From: Blasia pusilla
Taxonomy: Eukaryota > Marchantiophyta > Marchantiopsida > Blasiales
Direction of reading: 5' to 3'
NCBI GenBank assembly: GCA_050084515.1
Contig: CM114275.1
Coordinates: forward strand, 2,542,001-2,606,000
DNA: 64,000 bases
Shown: positions 51,795 to 62,377 of the stretch, in pieces
Layout: each line of letters opens with the position of its first letter
Numbering within the stretch: position 1 is the first letter of the stretch
Translations under genes and position numbers: made by a program
Notes under the pieces: generated by a model
Databases searched by the model: none
What the model saw: only the letters and a program-made list of their open reading frames with translations
Told to the model about the DNA's origin: nothing

Positions 51795-52170
51795 GAGCTT
51801 ACCGATGTGACTATTGTCAACGATATGGTCATATATGCGCCCAATTTTTTAGCCTACACCATGAGTTACATCCAGACCGAGAGCCAGAGAGGGCACCAGA
51901 GCGTCTTGGCGGTCCGGGTGGGCCAAGAGGTCGAGCGCCCACCAAGCTTGGCGCCAAGTGGTCTTGTTGGGGAACAAGGAGTCGGATTTGCCCAAGGGGA
52001 TGGTGGATATGTCCATGGAGGAGATAGAGGTCCGCCACCTACATGCATCGAGGGAGACGTAGGGCGTGAGGCTAGGATGGATGCTCAAATACAATAGATG
52101 CAACAACAGATTTCCATGATGGCATTGCGATTACCTGATGCGGGGTCAATGGCATCAATGTCTTATGGAG
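51795..52170 (+). pseudogene. Gypsy gag-like fragment with zinc knuckle remnant
   Basis: A plus-strand frame reads RCDYCQRYGHICAQF followed by a Pro/Gly/Arg-rich stretch, resembling a degenerate retroelement zinc knuckle. Stops interrupt it. Weak evidence, supported mainly by gypsy integrase fragments just downstream. Confidence 0.3.
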
Positions 52171-52529
52171 CAGCCAGAGACATGGAGGATCCTGGTTGAT
52201 GTGGAGCATTGTCCATTCAGGATATAGACATCCTTGGGATCAGCAAGTACGACGCAATTTATCACCCGACATGAAGTCATGGTGAGGATTCACCCAAGAT
52301 GTTCGTCACATGAGTTGTGGTGCGGGCAAAGGCGATAGTTGTGCGCCCCTTCATGAGTGGCTCCCATGTGTGTTAGATACTTTTGGGACTCTAGTTAGGT
52401 GAGTAGAAGGAGCTAGAACAACAATCTGCAATTTAAATGGGATCATTGGTGCCATTCGGACCAAGATAGTGGCGACTCACATATCGAGTTGGGACAAGAA
52501 ATTAGCTTGGTGTCCATGCTTACAACTCA

Positions 52530-52830
52530 GTGAGAAGAGCACCACAGGAAAAGTCCCTACTTCTTGGTGTATGGGCGAGAACCTCTCCGGTAGTAGAGTT
52601 GGAGTTGAAGACTGATCATACTCTAGAAGGGCACTTCCAACCTAAAGGTGGCAAAGATAGCAGCTGGATATGATTGATGCCCTAGAGGAGGAGAGAAAGG
52701 GCATTAGAGAAGACCAAGGCCGTTCAAAGCACCAAAGGAAGATGAGGTTTGATAACCGAATACAACATGATCCAGTGAAGGAGGGGACATGGTTTGATGT
52801 ATGATAGTCGACCCCAAAAGTTTTTGAAAG
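52530..52830 (+). pseudogene. Ty3/gypsy integrase C-terminal fragment
   Basis: Reads KSPYFLVYGREPLR, the TPFxLVYGxEP motif following the integrase core. Further on come EEERKGIREDQGRSKHQRKM, RFDNRIQHDPVKEGTWFDV, the typical integrase tail. Frames are broken. Confidence 0.6.
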
Positions 52831-52860
52831 CTACACATTCGATTTGTTTAGGCCTTATCA

Positions 52861-53262
52861 GGTGAGGAGCAGCAGGGAAGTAATTATCAGCTGAGGAGAT
52901 CAGGTGAGATCAGGTGAGGAGCAACAGGGAAGTAATGATCAGGTGAGGAGCAGCTGAGGAGATCAGGTGAGGAGCAGCTGAGGAGATCTGAGGAGATCAG
53001 GTGAGATCAGGTGAGGAGCAATAGGGAAGTAATGATCAGGTGAGGAGCAGCAAGGAAGTAATTATCAGTTGAGGAGATCAGGTGAGGAGCAGCTGAGGAG
53101 ATCAGGTGAGATCAGGTGAGATCAGGTGAGGAGCAGCTGAGGAGATCAGGTGAGATCAGGTGAGATCAGGTGAGGAGCAGATGAGGAGATCAGGTGAGGA
53201 GCAGCAGGGAAGTAATTATCAGCTGAGGAGATCAGGTGAGATCAGGTGAGGAGCACCCAAGG
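52861..53262 (+). repeat. Minisatellite of GAGGAGATCAGGTGA-type units
   Basis: Irregular tandem array built from AGATCAGGTGAG, GAGCAGCTGAGG and CAGGGAAGTAATTATCAG modules in varying order, about 400 bp. Non-coding. Confidence 0.85.
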
Positions 53263-54449
53263 GAATCTCGAACCAGCTTGAGAAGAAGCAAGCTTGGGAA
53301 ATGCTAGTGAGAACAGGTTCAGAAGTAGATGAGGTCGAAATTTCAGTGAGTAGATGCCTTGGAGTAGATGCTTAGGGGAGGTAGATTTTTAGGAAGGTAG
53401 GAACCCAGGAATACAGGAGAAGCTCAAGGAAGAAGAGGGCTCTCAACTTCACTTATAAATACTCTGGTGGGTTTGCTTGAAAGCGAGGCATAGACATGTT
53501 GTTGGCTAGTAGACACTCGATCTCTTGAGCCAAGCTAACCCGGCCAAAGACAGCTTTTGTGCTCCCGTGTCTAGGTAGTGTGTAGTGTGCTTGAAGGGGG
53601 CTGAGACTAAGAAGGTCTCTCATGTACTCTATGATTTTGTGATACATGTGAGGTAGCCCTGTGAAATGAGTTCACACCATTGCCTTGTATCCGAGTATGT
53701 GCATGATTGAGTGATGAGTTGGGGAGGGCTTGATGAAGGGAGATTCTTGGAGATGATTCAACTAATCATTCAAAAGTGTGAGGGAGAGGAAAAGAGGATC
53801 TACCAAGAGAGGGGAGGCAAGCTTGGGTTCCAAGATTGTGCTCCACCAAGGTGTGCTTGGAAAGCTTAACATTCGCCCACCTAAGCTTGGCCTTTGACAC
53901 CAATCACATGATTACTTCCAAGGTGTGACAACTTGGACTTCCAGGTTTGGTAAGTGATAAGAGTTAGTGAGTGAGAGGAGAGAGAGGGTCATGCTTGAGC
54001 TCCCTCAGAGGTAGAAGACCATGGGCTCAGCCTATTAAGTCTCCTACTACTGAACAAGAAGGGGAGAACAAAGAGATCAGCAAGGTAATGAGGAGAAGAA
54101 GAAGGTGATTGCACTACCTGATCGGTTAGGAGTCGGGTGTACTTTAGAGGATGCCTTGGTACATTCAACTAGTCTAAGGCAAAGACATTGGAGGACCTTA
54201 TCTTGCCGTGGTCATCCTTGTTGTGGAATTCTGAGTAGAGTGTGCTTGTTGGGTTCCACTGGCCACTCCACTCAAAGCACTCAAGAGAAAGGAAGGAGTT
54301 TTGGTTAGTAGGGTGAGGATAGGATTGTGATCTGAAGTGGAGAGAGTTCCCCACCTCTTAAGGTAAAGAGGTGGGGTTTCTGATGAGTTAAGGACCATAT
54401 CTTGCAGATCGATCTTACGATCGGCCCTAAGCTCTTACATGGGACCGAA
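53263..54449. other. No gene recognised
   Basis: Short ORFs without recognisable domains (longest ~67 codons). AG-rich in parts; probably degraded retroelement sequence. Confidence 0.4.
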
Positions 54450-54615
54450 TCGGTGGAACTAGCAACTTGATTTCACTGGGTTGTGTCTTTGGCCATGTAT
54501 TACCTGGTGAGACAATAGTCAGTGAGGCCAAGTCCTATGACATCTTGGTTGGAAGAGCAACGTTGTATCCAATTGGGTTTTCCATGGATTACTTGGAGGA
54601 GTCAACATCCTACAC
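54450..54615 (+). pseudogene. Retroelement protease-region fragment
   Basis: Plus strand reads FGHVLPGETIVSEAKSYDIL, then VGRATLYPIGFSMDYLEE, similar to the SYDVLVG-type region of gypsy aspartic proteases in plants. It ends where the inverted SWIM-transposase fragment begins. Confidence 0.4.
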
Positions 54616-54647
54616 ACCTGGATGAAAGTTCGGTGATGGGTGACTTA

Positions 54648-56050
54648 ACTGAGGTGCGGTAAGAGGAGAGGAAGAGAGGAAGACAGGACAGAGGAAAGAG
54701 GAAGAGAGGAGAGAGGAGAGAGGAAACTACCTTCAACCCAAAGAGATACTTTTTTTTGAAGAGATTTTCCTGAGATTTGAAGAGAGTTTCCGTTGGGTTT
54801 AAGAGAGGAAACTTTTTGTGTGAATTTTTTTGCACTTTTGTTTTCAGTGCTTAGGCACTCCCACAGATTTGCTTTTCCTCTTCCACATTTTGGCAACCCG
54901 TCTGAATTTGACGGGTTGCAACTTGCACAAAATTTTTAAAAATGAAAATTCATTGGAATCATAAATGTGGAACAAATCACTTCTTCCATCCAAGGTCTAG
55001 AAAAAATGAATCATTTTCCCTTGGCTGAATAGAGTTCAATCTCAAAGTGAAGGTTCTTGAAAAATGAAAGTATAATTTAAGACCTCATTTTGCATCCTCA
55101 AGGTGGTTTGTTTAAAATACTTCGCACTTCTTTGAGGGACAGAATTGGTTGGTGGATTCCTACTCCTACCTTTGACTCTCTTAAAACTACAAGCAACACA
55201 TAGTACATGTGCTTACAAGGAAAATACATTTTCCCACTTGTCTCTCTTTGGACAAAGTCATCACAAGAACATGTGTGAAAGAAACAAATATGCACCACAT
55301 ACATCCCTATGACACTTGGATTTTTACAGTGTTATTCCTGACCCAATACATCCTTCCCATTCCATTGCCACTTTGAACATCTTTTGTGGCGATGATTTCC
55401 ATATTTTCCTCCCGAGCTGATGCGATTTGCTTTGCTCTCTCCACCGTTGGCCTACATATTCTATTTCTCTTCACCCCATTTCTAGACTCAAACATAAATA
55501 GTGGATTGAGATCATCCACCTTCTCTGGGTACATTTTGACATCAATCTTGGGTTGAATCCAAAATGCAAAGATCTTTGTAATGCAAACATGCTCCGAACT
55601 TCCTCTGTCTATGAGTGTGAAATTGACACTTGTAAGATTGTCCACTTCGTCTTGAGTGCAATTTGTACCTGCAGCAATGAGCCAAATCGTGGGGGGTATC
55701 CCTAGAGCTTCAATGGAAGCTGGATAAGACTTTTGGAAAGCGCAGGATTCTTTTGGACAGAAGAAGTACTTCAATCGATCCCTGGTCCTCGTGAAACGAC
55801 CAAAGTTTTTGAGCCCCCATAAGCGAGGCAGTGGTCTTCCAGTCCTTGTACAATTCTTATTTAGGAAAGTGCCGCATGCTCTCCTAATGCCATCACATCC
55901 TGCCCTGCAAGTGGATCCACGTCCAGGGTTACTTCGAGATATATGCCACCTTTTAAGGTTGCAATCCACCTCAATGACCGGAATCCCATACTCTTGAACT
56001 ACCCCAGAGACCGGATGTTGTGAACTTCCAGCAACGGAGGGTCCTAGCAC
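54648..56050 (-). mobile_element. SWIM transposase 3' fragment, copy 2 (with right terminus)
   Basis: Minus-strand copy of the large transposon's right end. Frame 56,050-55,307 reads VIEVDCNLKRWHISRSNPGR, CGTFLNKN and NMEIIATKDVQSGNGMGRMY; then 55,304-55,098 has the SWIM residues CSCDDF and PCKHMYY. The palindrome (54,892-54,919) and the purine-rich terminus GAGGTGCGGTAAGAGG at 54,648 follow. Truncated on its 5' side. Confidence 0.75.
54892..54919. repeat. Subterminal palindrome, fragment copy 2
   Basis: GGCAACCCGTC...GACGGGTTGC with a degenerate centre (TGAATTT). Confidence 0.75.
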
Positions 56051-56091
56051 GAGAAGAGTTGTCCAACTTTGTATAAGGGAGGGCTTTACGG

Positions 56092-56871
56092 GCTAAAACA
56101 ACAGAGCCTATATGTCATTTTATTCTATAGGATATTGTTGCTCGATATGGGAATGTCGGGAGAATCCGTGCAGATAGAGGTGAGTTGAATGCGGAGGAAG
56201 CACAAGAGTTCTTCAAGAGATATGGAGTCCAGTTGAGATTAACAACCTCCATGAATCCAGAGGCAAACGGCAAGAGCGAAAGGGGACATCCGCCAATCAT
56301 TCAAACATTCGTAAAGGCGTGTGGAGATCGTTATGCTGATTGGCCTAGATTACTTCCATTTGCTTTATGGGCTGATAGAACCACTCACAACACCATTACA
56401 AGGTTCATGCCTACAGAGTTGATGACAGGTCAAAAGCCGATAATGCCAACAGAAGGAGATATACCCACTTGGATGGGTTTGCCGTGGAAAGACGGGCTCG
56501 ATAGGGAAGAGCTCCTAGCACTTCGAATGCACCAGCTAGAGCGGCGGGAAGAAGATATTGCAGAAGCATTAGTCAAAAGGAAGGAAGCAAGGTTGAAAAA
56601 TAAGGAGCGCTTCGACAAAACTCATCGACTTCGGAAGGAGCCGATACGAGAAGGAGATTGGATCTTGGTGCACGACAATAGCCTCAACAACCAGCATAGT
56701 ACAATTAAGAAGTTTGCACGTCGTTGGTTTGGTCCATATGTTGTAGTCTTTGCTTTTGACAATGCCACTTACAAACTTCGTGAACTAGATGGCACGATTC
56801 TCAAGCTGCCCATTGCAGAAAAAAGGCTCAAGATTTTCCGTAGACATGAAGGATTTCTTGATTTCAATTGA
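56092..56871 (+). pseudogene. Ty3/gypsy integrase, catalytic core to C-terminus
   Basis: Reads ICHFIL, an in-frame TAG (56,128), then DIVARYGNVGRIRADRGELN, FFKRYGVQLRLTTSMNPEAN and GKSERGH (DDE core), WADRTTHNTITRFMPTELM, and the tail KKFARRWFGPYVVVF (GPY/F motif). Open from 56,185 to the natural stop at 56,869. It sits directly upstream of an LTR, so it looks like the 3' end of an element. Confidence 0.82.
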
Positions 56872-57386
56872 ATGTGTCTAGAGGCACAACATAAATAAGT
56901 CTATAGCAAGAAGTCACGATGTTTCGGCACATATTGGAGGATGTGTAGATTAGGAGGGGATGAATGTCGTATAGTAAAATCAACCAGTAGGTAAATTCCT
57001 TCGTCATTAAGTGTTAGATAGAGTTTCATTAGTATTAAGTAAATTGGCTTAGAAAAAGGAAATTCTTATGTTTAAACCTCTTAATGGTGCCTCTTTTATG
57101 CGGGCCCAACTTTAGAAAAAGAGGTATAAATAAAAGATGACTTTATAAAAGTAAAGTAGTTGCTTTAACAAAAAGAAAAAGTAGTTGCTTTAATGAAAAG
57201 AAAAAGTAGTCTTGGTTGGTGGCTAGGTTAGTTGGGGTAATTTGGAAAATATCAAGTGGATAAAAGAGGATATTTTGGAAGAGATAAGAGGAAATCTACT
57301 TGTGTGATTGGCTAAACCTTGAGAGGAAGCCATGTGGCACAAGATAAGGTAAGTTCTATTTCGTATTCTTGTGGATCCCTTGTGAG

Positions 57387-57395
57387 TATATAAAG
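57387..57395 (+). promoter_or_regulatory. TATA box of the gypsy LTR
   Basis: GTATATAAAGAGGAGGG in the middle of the LTR, a good match to the plant TATA consensus. Confidence 0.6.
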
Positions 57396-57730
57396 AGGAG
57401 GGACCTTCAAGGGTTCATCACCTTCTATTCCACATCTTGAGTCTCTCGTGTCTCTCTTGAGTGTATGACTTTGAGATTACTTGCTCTTCCAATGAAAGTG
57501 GATCACCCCTCTTGGGAGAGTAACTTGATCATGGTCTATTTTTCGAGAGGTTTCTAGAGTGTGGTGTGTGTGTATGGAGATGAAAGGTTTGTCACCTTAG
57601 AGGAGTTTAGTCATACTAAAATAATGAATGTTTTGGCTTGTTACTTCCCCAATGAGAGTGGATTACCCCTCTTGGGAGAATAATTCCGCCAAAACCCATT
57701 CTTGAGAAGAATAAAGAATGTCTGTCAAGC

Positions 57731-58174
57731 ATGGATAGGGGTGGAGCACAAGTTGTGCCCGACTTTCTTTTCCTCAATCCATACCATGTCAAGGTACTCT
57801 TTGTAGATAGGCATTGGTTCACTCGCTATTTAGTTTATCACTTTGGGGAGGCGTTTATGAATCAGGTCATGCAATCTCCAACTCCGGTGATTCTTCCTAT
57901 CGTCACATATGGAAGGACATGGGATTGTACTTTGTATGTCCTTATATAGCGATCCATGGATATCAATAGGCCTGCTCAAGTAGGGTTTAACACTAGTTGT
58001 GGTATCTTCCTCGTGTACAAGCGTAAAATAGTTTATAGGGATTTTATAGTTAGGAATTTCGGGGTCCGATGTTACAAAGAAGTGATCGCCTCGGCACTTC
58101 CATTTGTGATGCCTATCGTGAGAGAATGGAGAGTGTACATCATAATTTTGTATTTAAAAAGGAGAACTTCTTAG
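57731..58174 (+). other. Two small ORFs inside the LTR
   Basis: 57,731-57,949 (72 codons) and 57,956-58,174 (72 codons). Both contain a similar spaced pattern (RHWFTRYLVYHFG with VILPIV; YRDFIVRNFG with FVMPIV), as if one ancestral segment had been duplicated. No known domain recognised. Coding status doubtful. Confidence 0.25.
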
Positions 58175-58254
58175 AGAGTTCACCTTGCATCGACCGCATC
58201 TACTGCAGTTAGAAGGCCCGCCCTTGCTCGATGAAAGGCTCTCGACACGACAAA

Positions 58255-58272
58255 TGGTGCTTCCACTGAGAG
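58255..58272 (+). promoter_or_regulatory. Gypsy primer binding site
   Basis: TGGTGCTTCCACTGAGAG, two bases after the LTR. It starts with TGG as expected for pairing with a tRNA 3' CCA end; I did not assign the tRNA. Confidence 0.5.
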
Positions 58273-58291
58273 ATCTTTGAGGCGGTAGATT

Positions 58292-60538
58292 GTGTTTGCA
58301 AGTTGGAGTCTTATCAAGATGACTATTTTTGGTAGTTCTTCATCAATGGGAAGTGAGGGAGATGAGGATCTTCTCCGAACTTTGACAACATTGTTGAGCC
58401 AACAAGGAGGAGTTCACATAGGAGAGCAAAGATCAACAAGGGCTCTTCAAGCGATTGTAAAGAAGTTGGGGAGATTTGATAGGAGGAACATCACCAAGTA
58501 TGTTCGAGAGTACGTCTGCAAGATGGAGGTAAATCGTGTACCCGAAGGTGATATGTTGTCAAGTTTTGAGTTAGCTGTAATACCAGAGATTCGTAATCAA
58601 GTGAAGAAGTTGAGAGCAGAAAATTCGACCTCGTGGGAGGAGTATGAGCAGTTGTTGAAAGGATAATTCTTTGATGATGATGTGGATCGGGTGACTAAGA
58701 GGAGTTTTTTAGAATGGATGGAGCAACGTCCAGGGAAGGGAATGACTCCAAATGAATTATTGCGTGAGTTTGAGAAGCGGTTTTTTCAGCTTTCTTCTTC
58801 CGAAAGAGCAACTCTAGACTTGAGGAAAACTGAGTTATTCCTTGAGGCGGCTGACGAGAATTTGGAGGACAAGCTTTTCATAATGTTGGAGGACAAGACC
58901 GAAGAAGGAGTTATCAGCATTAATTGGAAGAAAGTGGAAGAAGTTGTTGCTATCCTTACAAAGCAAAATCGAAGTAGAGGTAGAACTGCACTATTCAAGT
59001 CGGAGGTATTAATTTCAAATCCATTGCCTACGCTCGTTTCAACAAAACTTGAAGATTCCGCTATACATGAGTTGGTGAAAGGTTTGAGAGAATTGAGAGT
59101 ATAAATGGCAGAGCTTAAACTTGATAGGAATCCTAGTGTTGGTGCTCCTTCGACAAGTAGGAACTTTATGAGAAGATGTATATGGTGTGATAGTGTTAAA
59201 CATCAACGTCAAGAATGTGAGGAGTTTTCTGAAGTTCTTAGGAATGGAATAGTAAACTTCAAAGATGGGAAGATTCATTCAACGCAAAATGGTATGCCAT
59301 TGAATACCAACTTTGGTAGAGGAGGAATGAAAGGTTTAGTGAGAAGTCAAGTAGGAGTTGCCACTACGACATTAGATTCTGATACCTTTGCAGTAAAAAT
59401 AGAAGCGCCTATTATATCTGTAGCTAAAAGTGAATCATTATAATTTCCTCGAGAAGTGATGATACGAGGGGCAGAGACTATCCATCATCTGACTTGATGG
59501 GATGATCTAGTGGAAGTTGGGTGTGTTAAAGCATACCTAGCACAAGAGAAACATGTGAGTTGGCAAGATGCTAGTGTGGAGGAGAAGAGGAGACGCGACA
59601 ATGATGGTGCTGATCTCGAGGAAGCTGCAAGAAGAGCGAGGACCGTAAAAAGGAAAGGGCAACCAGAGGCGCAACCGTCAAGAGAAGAAGGGCCTTCTAC
59701 ATCTGAATCTGTGATGGATTCTCAAATTAAAGAAGGTGGAATGAAGGAGAAAGAATCGAGGTCTTCCCAGAAGACCAAGGGTAAGAATCCTACATACAAG
59801 TTGCAGTCTGATATAGAGACAAGCACGAATTTAAAGGAGATTCTTGAGGAGAGGATTTTGGATGCGAAAATAGAGTTTTCTTTGAGGGAAGTCTTGGGCA
59901 TAGCCAAACGTGACTTTCATGAGTTGATCATAGATGTGATCAAAAGGAAAAGGCAGATGACTGCAGATATGGTGATGGTGAGGGCTTTGGATATTGACAT
60001 CACAGAAGAAGAAGATGAAGAGCTTTGCCAAGTTTTTGGACAAAAGCTTGACTTACGGGGAGAAGAAGCGAGAGTAAGAGAAGCCTTGACAGAACAAGGT
60101 GAAGAAAGGCACAATGGTGGACACTATTCTCGATCATATTGGGCGCGTGCAACGACGAAGGCTAGAGTTCGACTTGGCTCTCTTCAAGAGTCAGTTCTGG
60201 CTCTCATTGATCATGGTTCGGAGATCAACATCATGTCTCGAAGTGTATACGACAAAGGGATATGGCCAATTAATACAAGGCATGGATGGGTACTACGAGC
60301 GGCTAACAACCAAAAAGGTGAACTCTATGGTGCTTGTCCATCCGTCAAAACTCGTATCGGAGATGTGTTGATTGAGCAAAATTTCTTTGTTCAGAATGGA
60401 GCTGCTTATCTTATGATTCTTGGGCAACCTTACATCACAACATCTAGAATGGAGACCAAAGTCATGGATGATGGGTCTCATTATGCCCGTATTAGAAGTA
60501 AGGATGGAACAAGATCAGTTCAATTCCTCACTGTATGA
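58292..60538 (+). pseudogene. Ty3/gypsy gag-protease frame, four nonsense codons
   Basis: One reading frame throughout, split by TAA (58,664), TAA (59,102), TAA (59,441) and TGA (59,495) but without frameshifts. Gag core: RALQAIVKKLGRFDRRNITK, ELAVIPEIRNQVKKLR, REFEKRFFQLSSSERATLDL. CCHC knuckle: CIWCDSVKHQRQEC (~59,180-59,221). Retropepsin: VLALIDHGSEINIMSRSVYD (~60,198-60,257, active site DHGS) with the flap and C-terminal AAYLMILGQPYI. Reverse transcriptase should follow but the element is truncated near 60,680. Confidence 0.82.
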
Positions 60539-60539
60539 G

Positions 60540-60813
60540 TAGGTCATGAAAGGAATAGAGAGAAGTTGAGAGATGGTCCTATGAAGGTAGAGAAAGAGTT
60601 TTCGGATTTTTAGTTAGCACTTCTGTAGAGCGGGAATATGGGGGTGCAAAGAAAAGAAAGAGTCTTCCGCTAGGAGAAGGGGAAGAATCATATATGTTTA
60701 GGTGTGGGTTTTCTCAATTGCTTTGCTCCAAAAGAGCTGTTCGAACACCTTGTAGTTGATCCCCCATATCCTTCCGTGCAAAATATTTTCTTCCATTCAA
60801 ATATGGTAATGCT
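60540..60813. other. End of the gypsy remnant, no gene
   Basis: Continues the gypsy spacer to about 60,680, then passes into unrelated sequence containing the minus-strand coiled-coil fragment. Confidence 0.4.
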
Positions 60814-61329
60814 TCACATTTTTTCCTTACACCATAAGGAATCTTCAAACAATGTTTGCATCTGCACCTCAAAGTTCTCAAGCTTAGAAAGAGCAATGGA
60901 TAGTTCCTGCTGCAATTCATAAATAGTAGACTGCAATTTCTTTAGACAATGTTCTGAACTCAACCTTCCTTGAAGCTCCTTAACAAGTTTAGCTGAAGAC
61001 TTTGCAACATCTCGTGTTCTTTGCATATCCTCACATAATCTGTTCATATCAGTTTGGCGGGTGGACAAAGATTTATGCTCTGCTGCCATCTAGAGTTTTA
61101 GGCTATGTATGGCTCCTTCCATCACTTGGCAGAGATCTGTGCCTCTCTTCACTTCCAGCTCTGAGGTAATGAGTGCTATATATTTATCCTCCAAGGCGGC
61201 CCCTAATGCCTCAATATGTGCTGTCAGATCGAGATATTTCTTCTTCCACTCACTTGCTCCACGATCCAAGTCATCCATTCTTTGGTGAAGATTATCAACT
61301 TCTTCTTGCATTGACTTGTGGGGTAGCAC
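60814..61329 (-). pseudogene. Coiled-coil gene fragment with in-frame TAG
   Basis: One minus-strand frame interrupted by a single TAG at about 61,090. It encodes heptad-rich sequence (EEVDNLHQRMDDLDRGASEW, SAKLVKELQGRLSSEHCLKK, STIYELQQELSIALSKLENF). It resembles long coiled-coil tether or cytoskeletal proteins, but I cannot name one. No flanking exon is certain. Could be a captured host-gene fragment. Confidence 0.4.
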
Positions 61330-61439
61330 TGCGTCTTCTAGATAGCATTATATTTCACGTCTTGATATGCCAGTAATAGTGAAGAATATTCATTGAAGCC
61401 CAGCAGGATCAGCTGCAGCAATATCACAACTCTATTTCA

Positions 61440-61540
61440 AGATTACTAGTAAGGTTAACATCATCCCTAAGGCCTACTGGGCGGTATGATGGTAGCTGCT
61501 CAACCAAATCATACACGCCAATGAGAATTGAGCGATTAAA
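61440..61540 (-). pseudogene. Exon-like fragment near the coiled-coil remnant
   Basis: Minus strand reads NRSILIGVYDLVEQLPSYRP, then VGLRDDVNLTSNL, an open, protein-like stretch 110 bp upstream of the coiled-coil frame. Unrecognised; may belong to the same captured gene. Confidence 0.3.
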
Positions 61541-61729
61541 AATCTCTTCACTACAAACAATATAAGAAGAATAATAGATTCATAAACTACAACCTGTAGT
61601 AGCTTTCTCTTGGCTTTCTACTTTCTAGTTGTAAGTACATTTTGATCCACACAATTGAAATATGCAAGAAGTAGGGAAGGTAATCACATACATGGAAGTG
61701 CAGAGAAGCAGGGCTTTCCATATGATATA

Positions 61730-61935
61730 CGTAAAAAGAATTGAGAGGGTAGAGGGACTAGAAACACTATTCAAAAGAGTAAGCACAACATGCACAGTAC
61801 CTACTAGGGCTCACATGTCACAGATAGTAAGAGTCTTATGTTTGCATCTAGGCCAACTCCTTGCATAGTCTCACCATCACAACATCCCAGCAGAGATAAA
61901 CACACACTAGGATTTGTTGTTGTTTACACCACCAT
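61730..61935 (-). repeat. Inverted partial copy of the 6.04-7.19 kb repeat (empty site)
   Basis: On the minus strand it shares TTTATCTCTGCTGGGA, GACTCTTACTATCT and GTTTCTAGTCCCTCTACCCT with 6,385-6,493 and 7,116-7,170. It reads AGGTACTGTGCATG where the other copy carries a 0.62-kb LTR. Confidence 0.65.
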
Positions 61936-62370
61936 CCTCAACCACACAGGTCTTCACCAAGTACATAGAGAACTCGAGAGCACCATTTGAATGGATACCA
62001 TCATGAGAAATCAAATGTCTCCACATAGGTCACATCAACAATAAAAACTTAACAAATTTACAAGCTAGCTTGTAATAAAATTAAGGGTTTGGAAAGCCTC
62101 GTCCTGGTTGATTTCATGAATTTCCATTACCAAGCTATACAAACAAGGAAAACATGTAAAACATCACATGCGCTAACGCAAACGCAATACATTCCTACCA
62201 TTCTAAAGTTGTAGCAGTAGCTACAATAGTAGACATCCCATTGCATTGTATAGAAATTTTCTCTCCTACTTAAGAGCAACCTTATGCCAGATGCAAATTG
62301 ATCTAACAATCCAAAAGGACTAGCTCAAGTCTAATTGAATCACCGACCTGAATTTCATGATCATAGGGTA
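61936..62370. other. No gene recognised
   Basis: AT-rich, short ORFs only. Confidence 0.4.
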
Positions 62371-62377
62371 AGAGGAG

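Larger units (their letters stand above)
56961..58252 (+). repeat. Gypsy LTR (~1.29 kb) between integrase and gag
   Basis: Starts TGAATGTCGTATAG directly after a purine tract (TAGGAGGGGA, 56,951-56,960) and ends GACACGACA two bases before a TGG-initiated primer site. Contains the TATA box TATATAAAG (57,387-57,395). Only one LTR is visible, so the ends are inferred from the flanking signals. Confidence 0.6.

Noticed and set aside
57732-57750. TGGATAGGGGTGGAGCAC as the gypsy primer site, with a shorter LTR
   Set aside because: TGGTGCTTCCACTGAGAG at 58,255 is closer to gag, follows a CA end, and looks more like a tRNA-derived primer site.
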